This document shows, piece after piece, positions 1 through 8,339 of a stretch of DNA of 64,000 nucleotides (positions are counted from its first letter, which is position 1; every line of letters begins with the position of its first letter). This DNA is from Rhizobium sp. SL42 (GTDB taxonomy: Bacteria > Pseudomonadota > Alphaproteobacteria > Rhizobiales > Rhizobiaceae): NCBI RefSeq assembly GCF_021729845.1, contig NZ_CP063398.1, positions 1 through 64,000 on the forward strand, given 5' to 3'. Both the position numbers and the translations under genes were made by a program. Under the pieces are notes generated by a model. That model was not told where the DNA came from and did no database searches. It worked only from the letters and a program-made list of their open reading frames with translations.

Positions 1-2
1 TC

Positions 3-2546
3 GACACGGACCAGGTTGCGGCCTTGACGACGGGTCAGGTTGCGGCTCTGAAGTCGACGCAGATCGGTGCGCTGACGACGGACCAGGTCGTGGTTTTGAC
101 CTCGGCGCAGATCGCAGCGCTGAGCTCGACCCAGGTTGCGGGCCTTTCGACCGACAATGTCGCGGTCCTGACCACCGACCAGATCAGCCAGCTGACCTCG
201 AAGACCGTGGCAGCCCTGTCGACGGACCAGATCGCGGCACTCAGCTCCGAACAGGTCGAAGCCCTGTCGTCGGCCCAGATCGCCGCGCTCGGCTCTGAAG
301 ACCTGGCCGCCCTGTCGACCGACGAGATCGCCACCTTCTCGACCGACGAGATCGCCGCCATCAGCGTCAAGGCCCTGTCGGGTCTGACCACCGATGCCGT
401 CGCAATCCTCGAAACCGACCAGGTTGCGGCCTTGACCACGGCCCAGGTCGCCGTGCTGAAGTCCAGCCAGATCTCGGCGCTCACCACCGACCAGGTCGTC
501 GTGCTGAGCTCGGGCCAGATCGCGGCGCTGAGCTCGACCCAGGTATCGGGCCTGTCGACCGACCAGGTCGCTGCCCTCACCACCGACCAGGTCGTCGCCC
601 TGACCTCGAAGACGGCAGCCGCCCTGACCTCGACCCAGGTCGATGCCCTGACCTCGGACCAGATCACGGCTTTGACCTCGTCGCAGATCTCGGCCCTCGG
701 TTCGGCTGCCATCGGCGTGCTGAGCTCCGACGACATCGTCCTCTTCGAGGCCAATGAAGTCGCCGCCATCAGCGTCAAGGCGCTGGCGGCCCTGTCCACC
801 GACGCCGTCGCCGTGCTCGAGACCGACCAGGTCGCCGCCATGACGACAGCCCAGGTCGCAGCCCTGAAGTCGACCCAGATCCAGGCCCTGACCACCGACC
901 AGGTCGTCGTCCTGACCTCGGCCCAGATCGCAGCGCTCAGCTCCACCCAGGTTGCCGTCCTGTCGACCGACCAGGTCGCCGCCCTGTCGACCGACCAGGT
1001 CGTCGCCCTGACCTCGAAGACGGCAGCCGCCCTGACCTCGACCCAGGTCGATGCCCTGACCTCTGACCAGATCCAGGCTCTGACCTCGTCGCAGATCGGC
1101 GCGCTCGGTTCGGCCGCCCTCAGCGTGCTGAGCTCTGACGACATCGTCCTCTTCGAGGCCAATGAAGTCGCCGCCATCAGCGTCAAGGCGCTGGCGGGCC
1201 TGTCCACCGACGCCGTGGCGGCGATGGAAACCGACCAGGTTGCGGCTCTGACCACGGCCCAGGTCGTGGCCCTGAGCTCCGGCCAGATCGGCGCCCTGAC
1301 CACCGACCAGGTCGTCGTCCTGACCTCGGCCCAGATCGGCGCGCTCAGCTCGACCCAGGTCGCCGGCCTCTCGACCGACAATGTCGCGGCCCTGACCACC
1401 GACCAGGTGACCCAGCTGACCTCCAAGGCTGTCGGCGCCCTGACCTCGGCCCAGCTCGAGGCGATGAGCTCCGATCAGGTCGAAGCCCTGTCCTCGGCCC
1501 AGATCGCGGCCTTCGGCTCGGAAGACCTGGCGGCGCTGTCGACCGACGACATCGTCACCTTCTCGACCGCCGAGATCGCAGCGATCAACGTCAAGGCACT
1601 GTCCGGTCTGTCGACCGACGCGGTGGCGATCCTCGAAACCGATCAGGTCGCAGCCCTGACCACGGCTCAGGTCCTCGGACTGAGCTCCGGCCAGATCGGC
1701 GCCCTGACCACCGACCAGGTCGTCGTCCTGACCTCCGGCCAGATCGCAGCCCTCAGCACCACCCAGGTTGCCGGCCTGTCGACCGACCAGGTCGCAGCCC
1801 TGACCACCGACCAGGTCGTGTCGCTGACCTCGAAGACAGCCGGCGCCCTGACCTCGACCCAGGTCGATGCGCTCAGCACCGACCAGGTCGCAGCCCTGAC
1901 CTCGACCCAGGTCGCGGCCCTCGGCTCGGTTGCCATCGGCGCGCTCAGCACGGACGACATCGCCCTGTTTGCCACTGACGAGATCGCCGCGATCAACGTC
2001 AAGGCGCTGGCAGGCCTGTCGACCGATCAGGTGGCCGCTCTCGACACCGACCAGGTGGTGGCCCTGACCACGACCCAGGTCGTGGCCCTGAGCTCCAGCC
2101 AGATCAGCGCGCTTTCGACCGATCAGGTTGCCGTCCTGACCTCCGGCCAGATCGGTGCCCTGAGCACGACGCAGATCGCCGGGCTGACCACCGATACGGT
2201 CGCGGCCCTGACCACGGACCAGATCGGTTCGCTGGGAACCAAGACGGTCGGCGCCCTGTCCTCGGCCCAGATCGAAGCGCTCGGTTCGGATCAGGTCGCA
2301 GCCCTGACCTCGACCCAGATCGCCGCCCTCGGCTCGGCCGCCATCTCGGCCCTGTCGACCGACGAGATCGCAACCTTCAGCACCGACGAGATCGCAGCGA
2401 TCAACGTCAAGGCGCTGGCCGGCCTGTCGACCGACGACATCGACAGCCTGGCAAGCGACCAGCTGCAGGCCTTCACCTCCACGCAGATCCAGGCCCTGAA
2501 CGACGAACAGGTCGCAGCGATCATCTCCGCCTACCAGGATCTCTGA
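3..2546 (+). CDS. Giant octapeptide-repeat protein, C-terminal part (5' end outside window)
   Basis: The frame is open from the first bases of the window, so the beginning of the gene lies upstream; the TTG at 24 is only the first start-like codon. All visible residues except the last few are 8-residue units of the form L-[TS]-[TS]-x-Q-[VI]-x-x, for example LTTDQVVV, LTSAQIAA and LSSTQVAG. Seventeen units make a 136-residue super-repeat, anchored by an I[SN]VKAL unit. No transmembrane segment, sorting motif or catalytic motif is visible, and the protein ends in a short non-repetitive tail (IISAYQDL). Similar Leu/Thr/Gln repeat proteins occur in alphaproteobacteria, often labelled adhesin-like or hypothetical; a surface or structural role is only inference. 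Each unit has an [ST]-x-x-[QDE] pattern that could cap a short helix, so a solenoid of short helices is plausible. Confidence 0.85.
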   Translation, partial: DTDQVAALTTGQVAALKSTQIGALTTDQVVVLTSAQIAALSSTQVAGLSTDNVAVLTTDQISQLTSKTVAALSTDQIAALSSEQVEALSSAQIAALGSEDLAALSTDEIATFSTDEIAAISVKALSGLTTDAVAILETDQVAALTTAQVAVLKSSQISALTTDQVVVLSSGQIAALSSTQVSGLSTDQVAALTTDQVVALTSKTAAALTSTQVDALTSDQITALTSSQISALGSAAIGVLSSDDIVLFEANEVAAISVKALAALSTDAVAVLETDQVAAMTTAQVAALKSTQIQALTTDQVVVLTSAQIAALSSTQVAVLSTDQVAALSTDQVVALTSKTAAALTSTQVDALTSDQIQALTSSQIGALGSAALSVLSSDDIVLFEANEVAAISVKALAGLSTDAVAAMETDQVAALTTAQVVALSSGQIGALTTDQVVVLTSAQIGALSSTQVAGLSTDNVAALTTDQVTQLTSKAVGALTSAQLEAMSSDQVEALSSAQIAAFGSEDLAALSTDDIVTFSTAEIAAINVKALSGLSTDAVAILETDQVAALTTAQVLGLSSGQIGALTTDQVVVLTSGQIAALSTTQVAGLSTDQVAALTTDQVVSLTSKTAGALTSTQVDALSTDQVAALTSTQVAALGSVAIGALSTDDIALFATDEIAAINVKALAGLSTDQVAALDTDQVVALTTTQVVALSSSQISALSTDQVAVLTSGQIGALSTTQIAGLTTDTVAALTTDQIGSLGTKTVGALSSAQIEALGSDQVAALTSTQIAALGSAAISALSTDEIATFSTDEIAAINVKALAGLSTDDIDSLASDQLQAFTSTQIQALNDEQVAAIISAYQDL
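360..2480 (+). repeat. 408-bp in-frame tandem super-repeat
   Basis: The codon opening the I[SN]VKAL unit recurs at 360, 768, 1176, 1584, 1992 and 2400, that is, every 408 bp without a single indel. The stretches 601-812 and 1009-1220 differ at only a handful of positions, while the others have diverged more. Strict period with uneven divergence indicates repeated in-frame duplication or gene conversion. Confidence 0.9.
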
Positions 2547-2553
2547 TCACAAC

Positions 2554-2575
2554 CGGCGCGGCGAAAGCCGCGCCG
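2554..2575 (+). terminator. GC-rich hairpin just after the repeat gene
   Basis: A 9-bp perfect stem (CGGCGCGGC with its complement) closes on a GAAA tetraloop 7 nt after the stop codon at 2544-2546. No T-run follows, so it probably protects the mRNA 3' end or works together with the second hairpin at 2631-2660. Confidence 0.5.
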
Positions 2576-2630
2576 ATACACACTGCCGCTGCCAAACGGC
2601 ACACACACACACGCAACAAAGCACAAGCAA

Positions 2631-2664
2631 ATGCCGTCCCTTCAGCCGAAGGGGCGGCATTTTG
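2631..2664 (+). terminator. Rho-independent terminator, possibly bidirectional
   Basis: The arms 2631-2640 and 2651-2660 pair over 10 bp with one G-U, around the loop TTCAGCCGAA. The stem is flanked by A residues before and TTTT after, the classic intrinsic terminator layout. It lies between the repeat gene and the convergent MarC-family gene and could serve both. Confidence 0.75.
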
Positions 2665-2752
2665 CTGCGTATGAAGGGGGCCAAGCCGCCGGGGGGCGGG
2701 TTGTGGGCGATGACAATGGCGGACAGCATAACGTCCGACCAGGAATCCCTGA

Positions 2753-3400
2753 TCAATGTGCAATATTGGGCGTAATAATTCCAAGGTTGCCCAGTCCGCT
2801 AACGATCAATTGCACGGCAACGGCAGTCAGAAGTATGCCGAAGACGACCTCCGAGACCACCATCGTCGCCGGTTTCATGCGTTTGGCGAGCGTGTCGATA
2901 TTGGTAAACACGAGATAGTCCAGAGCTCCCACGACCAGAATCAGCACGGCGACAACGACGGCACTGGCAACCGAGACGACTTCCCCGGAGGCGAGGATGA
3001 CGACCGTGATGCCAACGGGGTTGAGCAGGTAGGGTACCGCAAGCGGAAAAACCGCAAGCTTGTCCGGATCGACAGGCGCCGTCAGTTCGTCATGCGGCTT
3101 CTCCGTCGGTCCTGCCGCCATCTTGATCGCAATCAATGCAAGGATAATGCCCCCGGCCACAGCGACAGCCCCGCCGGTGATGTGCAGGAGCCGCATGAGA
3201 AAAGCGCCCGTGGCAAACAGGATCAGAGCCGTGACCAGGGCGGTCAGAACCATCTTGCGGCCGATGCGGGCCTTGGTTTCCGCGTCAAAAGCGTGTGTCT
3301 TCTCCAGAAATGGCACAAGTGCGATTTTCGGCCCCATGCCGATCAGAAGCATGAGAAGAAGTTTACCCACCAGCGCAGCGTCAATAACGGTAAAGTCCAT
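2753..3400 (-). CDS. MarC family integral membrane protein
   Basis: The 215-residue protein has about six hydrophobic segments, with the MarC/UPF0056 pattern: an N-terminal GMGPKIALVPF segment, a central charged loop (around residues 105-120) and a C-terminal half rich in Val and Leu. MarC proteins are inner-membrane proteins of unknown function; the old link to multiple antibiotic resistance has not held up. I chose the ATG at 3400, starting MDFTV, because AGGGAG lies a few bases upstream; a longer frame reaches 3496 but adds an Arg/Pro-rich non-membrane extension. The gene follows the hydrolase lipoprotein on the same strand, 95 bp away. Cotranscription is possible. Confidence 0.85.
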   Translation of the reverse strand: MDFTVIDAALVGKLLLMLLIGMGPKIALVPFLEKTHAFDAETKARIGRKMVLTALVTALILFATGAFLMRLLHITGGAVAVAGGIILALIAIKMAAGPTEKPHDELTAPVDPDKLAVFPLAVPYLLNPVGITVVILASGEVVSVASAVVVAVLILVVGALDYLVFTNIDTLAKRMKPATMVVSEVVFGILLTAVAVQLIVSGLGNLGIITPNIAH

Positions 3401-3495
3401 GGAACGTCTCCCTGAGTTATCATATTTAAGCAGTGTCTGCTGCCTGCGCCGGCCCCTGCAGAACGGTGGCCAGACGCCCGGCAGTCTGGCCGACA

Positions 3496-4821
3496 CTACC
3501 GCGCGCAGCCGCTTTGCCCCCGCTCCCCTCTCTCGCCCGGTTCGCAGTCCGGTTTCCTGGCCGGCGTGCCGCCGGGACCGAAGAGACCGGTGACATTTCC
3601 GGCATAGTTGTCTCTCGTATCCGCATCGATGACCGCAACCGGCGCAGCCAGGATCAGGCCTGCGACATTGCCGGCAGCGGCAGCAGTCCCCGTCGTTGCG
3701 GCAAGAAGCGTATCGCCCAGCCCCACCTTGCTGTCGGTCAGTGGCTGGCCTTCGGAAATTCTGGCGCCGATGAGGCGCACGACTTCCGGCGATTCCGCGA
3801 ACTTGCCGTGATGAAGCCTGTCGCCCGCCTTGACCTTGGTCAGGTCGATCACCGTGATCTTGTTGTCCGAGAGTTCCTTCTTGAATGGAGGCTGCTCGGG
3901 ATCGATCGCACCCAGCCTGGCGACATCACCCCAGACCCTGCGCGATAGCGCCAGTGCGCGATCGTCGCGGGAGACAAACAGTGTAAACCGGGGACGCGCC
4001 TCTCCCATGTCGGCGATCTGCTGGCGAAAGATATCGACATCCACGTCCGGCGAAGCGAGCATCACGTTCTCGAACTTGGCCGGAAGGCGGCCATTGCGGA
4101 TCGCCATCTGGCGAAGTGCCTCCAGCGCCAGCCAGTTGCCCATGGAATGGGCGAGGATGGACACTTCCTTCACCTGCGGATCCCTGCCGAGATACTGCAG
4201 GAGCGTTTCCAGAGCGTTGCGGGTATAGTTCGTGCTCTCCCTGTCATATCCATAGGCGAAAACGCTGCCGCGCGACGGCCAGGTCACCAGCACGGGCGCA
4301 CTGCGGACCCCGGAATCTTCGACGATCTGGGCAAAACGGTAGACGGAATCTTCAAAGCGGTTGTTGAACCCATGGATGAAGACAAGCACGCTGCCGTCAC
4401 CGCTCTTCCTGACGGCTGCGTTGAGCCACGTCCTGGCATCGTCACGATCGATCTCTTCAGCCTTCAAGGTCGCAAAATCGGTTGCCGGATTGGCCGGAAG
4501 CTTGCGCGGCCAGGCAACTTCCCCGACCTTTCGGACGCCTGCAGGCGGGATTGACACGGTGATATCGGCAAAGGCCGGTTGCATTGCGCGCTCGCCGGTG
4601 AACATCTCCCCCTTCACCATCGACCGGCTGCGCATCGTGGTGACCATCAGGTTGACCCGGGACGATTGCGCCTCGGTGTCCGCAACGGGCGTCAGGACAT
4701 TCTTCGGGCGACCACCACACCCCATGAGAACGACCAGCATCAGGCAGACAAGCAGACAGCGAAGGACGCCGCGGGAGCCGCCATCTGTTTGCTGTGCGAT
4801 CGAATATGTTGCTCTCGGCAA
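3496..4821 (-). CDS. Lipoprotein alpha/beta hydrolase (DUF900-type esterase/lipase)
   Basis: This 441-residue protein begins with a lipoprotein signal whose lipobox LMGC places the modified Cys at residue 35. It therefore sits on a membrane facing the periplasm. The hydrolase core shows an oxyanion-loop HGFNN (150-154) and a nucleophile elbow AHSMG with Ser226; Asp259 and the His pair near 337-338 are candidate triad partners. This matches the COG4782/DUF900 family of predicted esterases, whose natural substrates are unknown. The chosen start is TTG at 4821 because AAGGGAG lies 9 nt upstream and the full signal sequence is then included. The C-terminal 80 residues carry a Gly/Ala-rich hydrophobic stretch and a charged tail. 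Confidence 0.8.
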   Translation of the reverse strand: MPRATYSIAQQTDGGSRGVLRCLLVCLMLVVLMGCGGRPKNVLTPVADTEAQSSRVNLMVTTMRSRSMVKGEMFTGERAMQPAFADITVSIPPAGVRKVGEVAWPRKLPANPATDFATLKAEEIDRDDARTWLNAAVRKSGDGSVLVFIHGFNNRFEDSVYRFAQIVEDSGVRSAPVLVTWPSRGSVFAYGYDRESTNYTRNALETLLQYLGRDPQVKEVSILAHSMGNWLALEALRQMAIRNGRLPAKFENVMLASPDVDVDIFRQQIADMGEARPRFTLFVSRDDRALALSRRVWGDVARLGAIDPEQPPFKKELSDNKITVIDLTKVKAGDRLHHGKFAESPEVVRLIGARISEGQPLTDSKVGLGDTLLAATTGTAAAAGNVAGLILAAPVAVIDADTRDNYAGNVTGLFGPGGTPARKPDCEPGERGERGQSGCAR

Positions 4822-5213
4822 TGTCGCATGCTCCCTTGTCCGCAGGCCGTGGCAGCAAGCGGCAGATCCAAGGAAAATCTATTCCAACGACGAGGCGCTT
4901 GCCCGTAGCATCGGGTAGGTTACGGGCAGTTGGGAAGGGGAAAAGCACGGCCTCGGGTGACAAAGCCCCGTGTTCCTCGATGATTTTCGCCCTCTTTCAT
5001 GCAAGATCTGGTCGCTCAGTCCGGAGATCGATGTGGCCGCCGGGAGGCATGCCTATCGAGTCCGAGTTCAGAACACCCGCTTTTCCCGCGTCGTTCGAAA
5101 CGCCTGCATCCCGTATGTTACGGTATCCTACTGCACGAAGCCTGCCGCATGGTCGATCATGAAACTGTAAATGCACCTTGCGCCGGAGTGTCGAGCCTGA
5201 GGGGACGCGGACC
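4822..5213. other. Intergenic region between divergent genes
   Basis: About 390 bp separate the lipoprotein hydrolase from the small plus-strand gene. Open frames here lack ribosome binding sites and recognisable sequence. The region must hold both promoters, but I find no promoter pair good enough to report. Confidence 0.4.
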
Positions 5214-5498
5214 ATGGATGAGCACATTGCTGCTGCAGTCAGGCTGCGGTTTCCCATCAACGCCGAGGCAATCGTTGAACGTGCGTCCTGGGACCACATC
5301 TTCTTCGAGATCTGCCGGGACCTTGCCGAAGCCCAGACCGAATTGGACAAATGGGAAGCATCATCGGATCCGCTCGCAGCCAGACGATGTACCGAATACC
5401 GGCAACTGATCGCAGAACTCGCCAAGGAAATAGAAGACGCTCTCGTCAAAGCCAAAGTGGTCCAACTGCGCCACCCGCCCGTGCGGGGTTCCCGGTGA
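5214..5498 (+). CDS. Small helical hypothetical protein
   Basis: The 94-residue protein starts at ATG 5214, preceded by GAGGGG about 8 nt upstream; an upstream TTG in the same frame has no such site. The middle (about residues 28-80) is rich in Glu, Ala, Lys and Leu and likely forms two helices, perhaps a coiled coil. I do not recognise the family. It lies 99 bp upstream of the HlyD/DUF2955 pair in the same direction, so it may be expressed with it, but nothing in the sequence proves that. Confidence 0.6.
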   Translation: MDEHIAAAVRLRFPINAEAIVERASWDHIFFEICRDLAEAQTELDKWEASSDPLAARRCTEYRQLIAELAKEIEDALVKAKVVQLRHPPVRGSR

Positions 5499-5597
5499 TC
5501 CGTTGAGATCTAGCTGCGCCTGACAGGACAGCCGGCCGCGGCTCAACCCTTCTGACGGTTTCATCCAACAGAGTATAATTCCGAAGGACAGAACACA

Positions 5598-6704
5598 GTG
5601 GTTTCAGATGCCATCAACGAGCCGGATCCGTCGGCGGCCCCACAAAATCCCCTGCGCAGGATCGCCCTGACCGTCATCCTGATGGCGCTGGCATTGTTCG
5701 GCCTGTCGGTTTTCATGGAACGCCGGACGCCATCGACGTCCCAAGCCTATGTCCAGGCCTATGTCGTCGGCATCGCGGCCGAAGTCGCGGGGCGCATCGT
5801 CGAGGTGGGCATAACCGACAACATGAAGGTGGAGGCCGGTCAGGTCCTGTTCCGCATCGATCCCGAGCGATACGAGCTGGCCGTCAGAGAAGCTGAGGCC
5901 GCCCTGGCCAGTGCAGGCCAGTCGATCGGCGCATCCACCGCGACGGTCGATGCGGCACAGGCCAAGCTCGTGCAGGTCAGGGTGGACCGCGACAACCTGC
6001 GCGATCAGTATGCAAGGGCATCGGAACTGGTCAAACGCGGCGTCTATTCGCAGGCGCGTTACGATGCTGCCAAATCCGCCTATGATCAGGCCGAGGCCTC
6101 CGTCATCGCAGCCGAGGCGGAACTGGCCAAGGCAAAGGAACTGCTCGGACCATCAGGCAATGACAATCCGCAGCTGCGGGCAGCGCTGGCAGGACTGGAA
6201 AAGGCCAGGCTCGACCTGGTCCGGACGATCATCCGGGCGCCTTCGGCGGGCGTCGTCACCAACCTGCAACTGACGGTCGGCAAGGTCGTATCGGTCGGAC
6301 AATCGGCCATGACTTTCATCGATGTCGGCACCATCTGGATCAACGCGGCCTTCAAGGAAAACAGCCTCGAAAGAGTTTCCGTCGGCAACAGGGCAGAGGT
6401 CCTGTTCGATGCCCTTCCCGGCCGTGTTTTCCCGGCAACGGTCGAAAGCGTCGGCTTCGGTGTGTCGCAAGGCAACACGGACCCGAATACCGGCCTGCCG
6501 AAAATCCAGAATGACAGTGGCTGGGTGAGACAAGCCCAACGGTTTCCCGTCCGCCTGGTCATGACCGAGGCGGATCGGCCAAAAGGCGGCCTGCGGTACG
6601 GCGCGCAAACAACCGTTGTCATTTTCACCGGCGACAACCCCTTGACCAATGCCTGGGGTTGGCTTCGGATCCGCATCCTGTCGGTCTTGTCCTATGTCAA
6701 TTGA
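5598..6704 (+). CDS. HlyD-family periplasmic adaptor (EmrA/AaeA-like)
   Basis: This 368-residue protein has one N-terminal membrane helix (about 20-42), a biotinyl-lipoyl-like half (about 50-95, AAEVAGRIVEV), a long Ala/Glu/Lys-rich helical hairpin (about 95-205) and the returning lipoyl and beta-barrel segments (about 210-345). This is the membrane-fusion protein architecture that links an inner-membrane pump to an outer-membrane channel. It starts at GTG 5598 behind AAGGAC. The next gene overlaps it by 11 nt and encodes a DUF2955 membrane protein, the usual partner. The pair probably exports an organic or aromatic acid, by analogy with AaeAB; the substrate is not known. Confidence 0.88.
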   Translation: MVSDAINEPDPSAAPQNPLRRIALTVILMALALFGLSVFMERRTPSTSQAYVQAYVVGIAAEVAGRIVEVGITDNMKVEAGQVLFRIDPERYELAVREAEAALASAGQSIGASTATVDAAQAKLVQVRVDRDNLRDQYARASELVKRGVYSQARYDAAKSAYDQAEASVIAAEAELAKAKELLGPSGNDNPQLRAALAGLEKARLDLVRTIIRAPSAGVVTNLQLTVGKVVSVGQSAMTFIDVGTIWINAAFKENSLERVSVGNRAEVLFDALPGRVFPATVESVGFGVSQGNTDPNTGLPKIQNDSGWVRQAQRFPVRLVMTEADRPKGGLRYGAQTTVVIFTGDNPLTNAWGWLRIRILSVLSYVN

Positions 6705-7743
6705 TCCGGCCCATGACCGCCTGGCGCAAACCCGGATGGGATTGCGGGTGGCGCTGGCGGTCGCGACCGGCTTCACGGCGGCGCTGTACTTTGGCGCGGT
6801 CATGCCCTTTCTAGGTCCTCTGTTTGCCGCCCAGTTCCTGCTTTCCGGCGCGCGACCCGCGCCGATTGCAAAGACGATCGGGGCCGCGCTGGTGATCCTT
6901 GTCGCGGGGATTGCGATGCTGCTGCTGAGCGCCGTGCTGGGTGACCGGCCGGTGCCATTCCTGCTTCTGCTTGGGCTTACCTATTTTATCTGCTTTGCGG
7001 TGCAATCGACCGGAAAAGGCGGACCCGCGATTTTCCTGATCCAGGTCGTTGCGATCATCGTGCCGCTGTTTGCCATCCTGAACAATCAGCTCGCCGGATC
7101 CATACTTTCCATCCTGATCACCGGGGTATTGTCCGGCACTGTCCTGATGTGGCTTGCCTATGCGATGCTGCCGGAACCGCATGGGCCGGATGATGAAGAG
7201 GCAACGGCGGACGACCGACCGCCTGATTTAAGGCGTGCGCTTGCCAACACGGCCATCCTGCTGGCATCCGTCGTCATCTGCCTGACCAGCAACAATCTGA
7301 CCGCCGCCGCAGTCATACCCATCACGGTGGCTTCTCTGCTAGGCCAACTCGACATGGCCAGCAGTACACGGGCCGCTTTCGGCATGGTGCTTGTCAATCT
7401 GCTCGGCGGACTTCTCGCCAGCCTTGCCTATGCGCTGCTCAGCCTGCGCCCGAGCCTTTTGACGGTCTTCGTCATCGTCCTGATCACAGCGCTTGTTCTG
7501 GGAGGCCGGGCGGCTGCGCAGTCGGCCGACGCCAAGATGTATGCCGGCGCCTTGACCATCTTCCTGACGATCTTCGGATTGGGCGTATCCCCCCTGCCGG
7601 GAAGCGCGGGGGAAGCCTTCGCCACGCGTATCGTCTATGTCGGAGGAGCTTTGCTCTACGCCCTGCTGCTCGCCGCAGTCCTTTGGCCGCGCGCTTCGAA
7701 CGCCAATGGTTCCTCGCTCAAGGTGACGAGCGTTTCCGAATAA
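6694..7743 (+). CDS. DUF2955 / FUSC-like inner-membrane transporter
   Basis: The 349-residue protein has around ten hydrophobic segments in two similar halves (about 20-165 and 190-335) separated by an acidic loop (PDDEEATADD). This fits the DUF2955 family, distant relatives of the FUSC/AaeB aromatic-acid exporters that are almost always encoded beside an HlyD protein. The ATG at 6694 lies inside the end of the HlyD gene, giving translational coupling. It likely forms the inner-membrane part of a tripartite efflux pump; no outer-membrane factor is encoded nearby. Confidence 0.82.
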   Translation: MSIDPAHDRLAQTRMGLRVALAVATGFTAALYFGAVMPFLGPLFAAQFLLSGARPAPIAKTIGAALVILVAGIAMLLLSAVLGDRPVPFLLLLGLTYFICFAVQSTGKGGPAIFLIQVVAIIVPLFAILNNQLAGSILSILITGVLSGTVLMWLAYAMLPEPHGPDDEEATADDRPPDLRRALANTAILLASVVICLTSNNLTAAAVIPITVASLLGQLDMASSTRAAFGMVLVNLLGGLLASLAYALLSLRPSLLTVFVIVLITALVLGGRAAAQSADAKMYAGALTIFLTIFGLGVSPLPGSAGEAFATRIVYVGGALLYALLLAAVLWPRASNANGSSLKVTSVSE

Positions 7744-7786
7744 GGTCGAGCCCAAACCGCAGTCTCTTCGTCCTCCAGTCCTCATG

Positions 7787-8263
7787 CTATTGCCCGATCG
7801 GATTTGGTGGCTCTTCGAAGGCCTTGGCGAGACGATCGAGGTCCTGCGAATAGCAAAAAAGCGCAAACAACACCGTCAAAATCTCGATCACACCCAGCAC
7901 CAACCGACCAAAGGAAGGCAGTGCGTCCAGTTCGGGCAAGTGCCGAAAGAACAGAGTCGAAAACAACGCGCCGCCAAAGAAGAAGCTCACTCGGCTGCAG
8001 AACGAGCACAGGTGTGCCAGCACCACGTTCTGACACGGCGCGACAACGGGGACCCATCGCAAGCGTGTCCAGTAGAAACCATGCAGCAGCGCCGCACAGG
8101 CGATGATCGCGACATGCTGCGAGAGCCGCAGTTCGTGCTTTTCGCCAATATGCGTGATCACCTGATGGAACCAGGGAAAGACGATCCAGAACAGGGCGGT
8201 TGCCGCAGCGGTCTGCCCTGCAAAAAGCACCGCGTATACGGTCCCGACCGAGCCCCGGTTCAT
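7787..8263 (-). CDS. Four-helix membrane protein of unknown function
   Basis: The 158-residue protein has four hydrophobic segments (about residues 8-28, 46-64, 84-108 and 118-140) and a short polar C-terminus ending EEPPNPIGQ. It starts at ATG 8263 with AGGAGA 8 nt upstream. I do not recognise a family or catalytic motif; a few Cys residues (near 55, 78, 86 and 89) lie in or near the membrane. It is convergent with the DUF2955 gene, with 43 bp between the stops. Confidence 0.7.
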   Translation of the reverse strand: MNRGSVGTVYAVLFAGQTAAATALFWIVFPWFHQVITHIGEKHELRLSQHVAIIACAALLHGFYWTRLRWVPVVAPCQNVVLAHLCSFCSRVSFFFGGALFSTLFFRHLPELDALPSFGRLVLGVIEILTVLFALFCYSQDLDRLAKAFEEPPNPIGQ

Positions 8264-8339
8264 TCTTTGGTCTCCTCACATGCCGCAAAGGGGGGGCGAT
8301 AGCCTCCCTCACACACATCCTGGCTATCCGGTTCAAATC

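Noticed and set aside
35..1426. A 463-residue open frame on the minus strand across the repeat gene
   Set aside because: It is an effect of the repeats: the absence of stop codons repeats with the 24-bp unit. Its translation is low-complexity Trp/Ser/Val sequence without a start site of its own.
2600..2613. A (CA)n dinucleotide run that might be a phase-variable tract
   Set aside because: It lies between the two terminator hairpins after the stop codon, so length changes would have no coding effect.
4997..5455. A minus-strand frame of 152 residues overlapping the small helical protein
   Set aside because: It is antisense to a frame with a good ribosome binding site and has no recognisable family.
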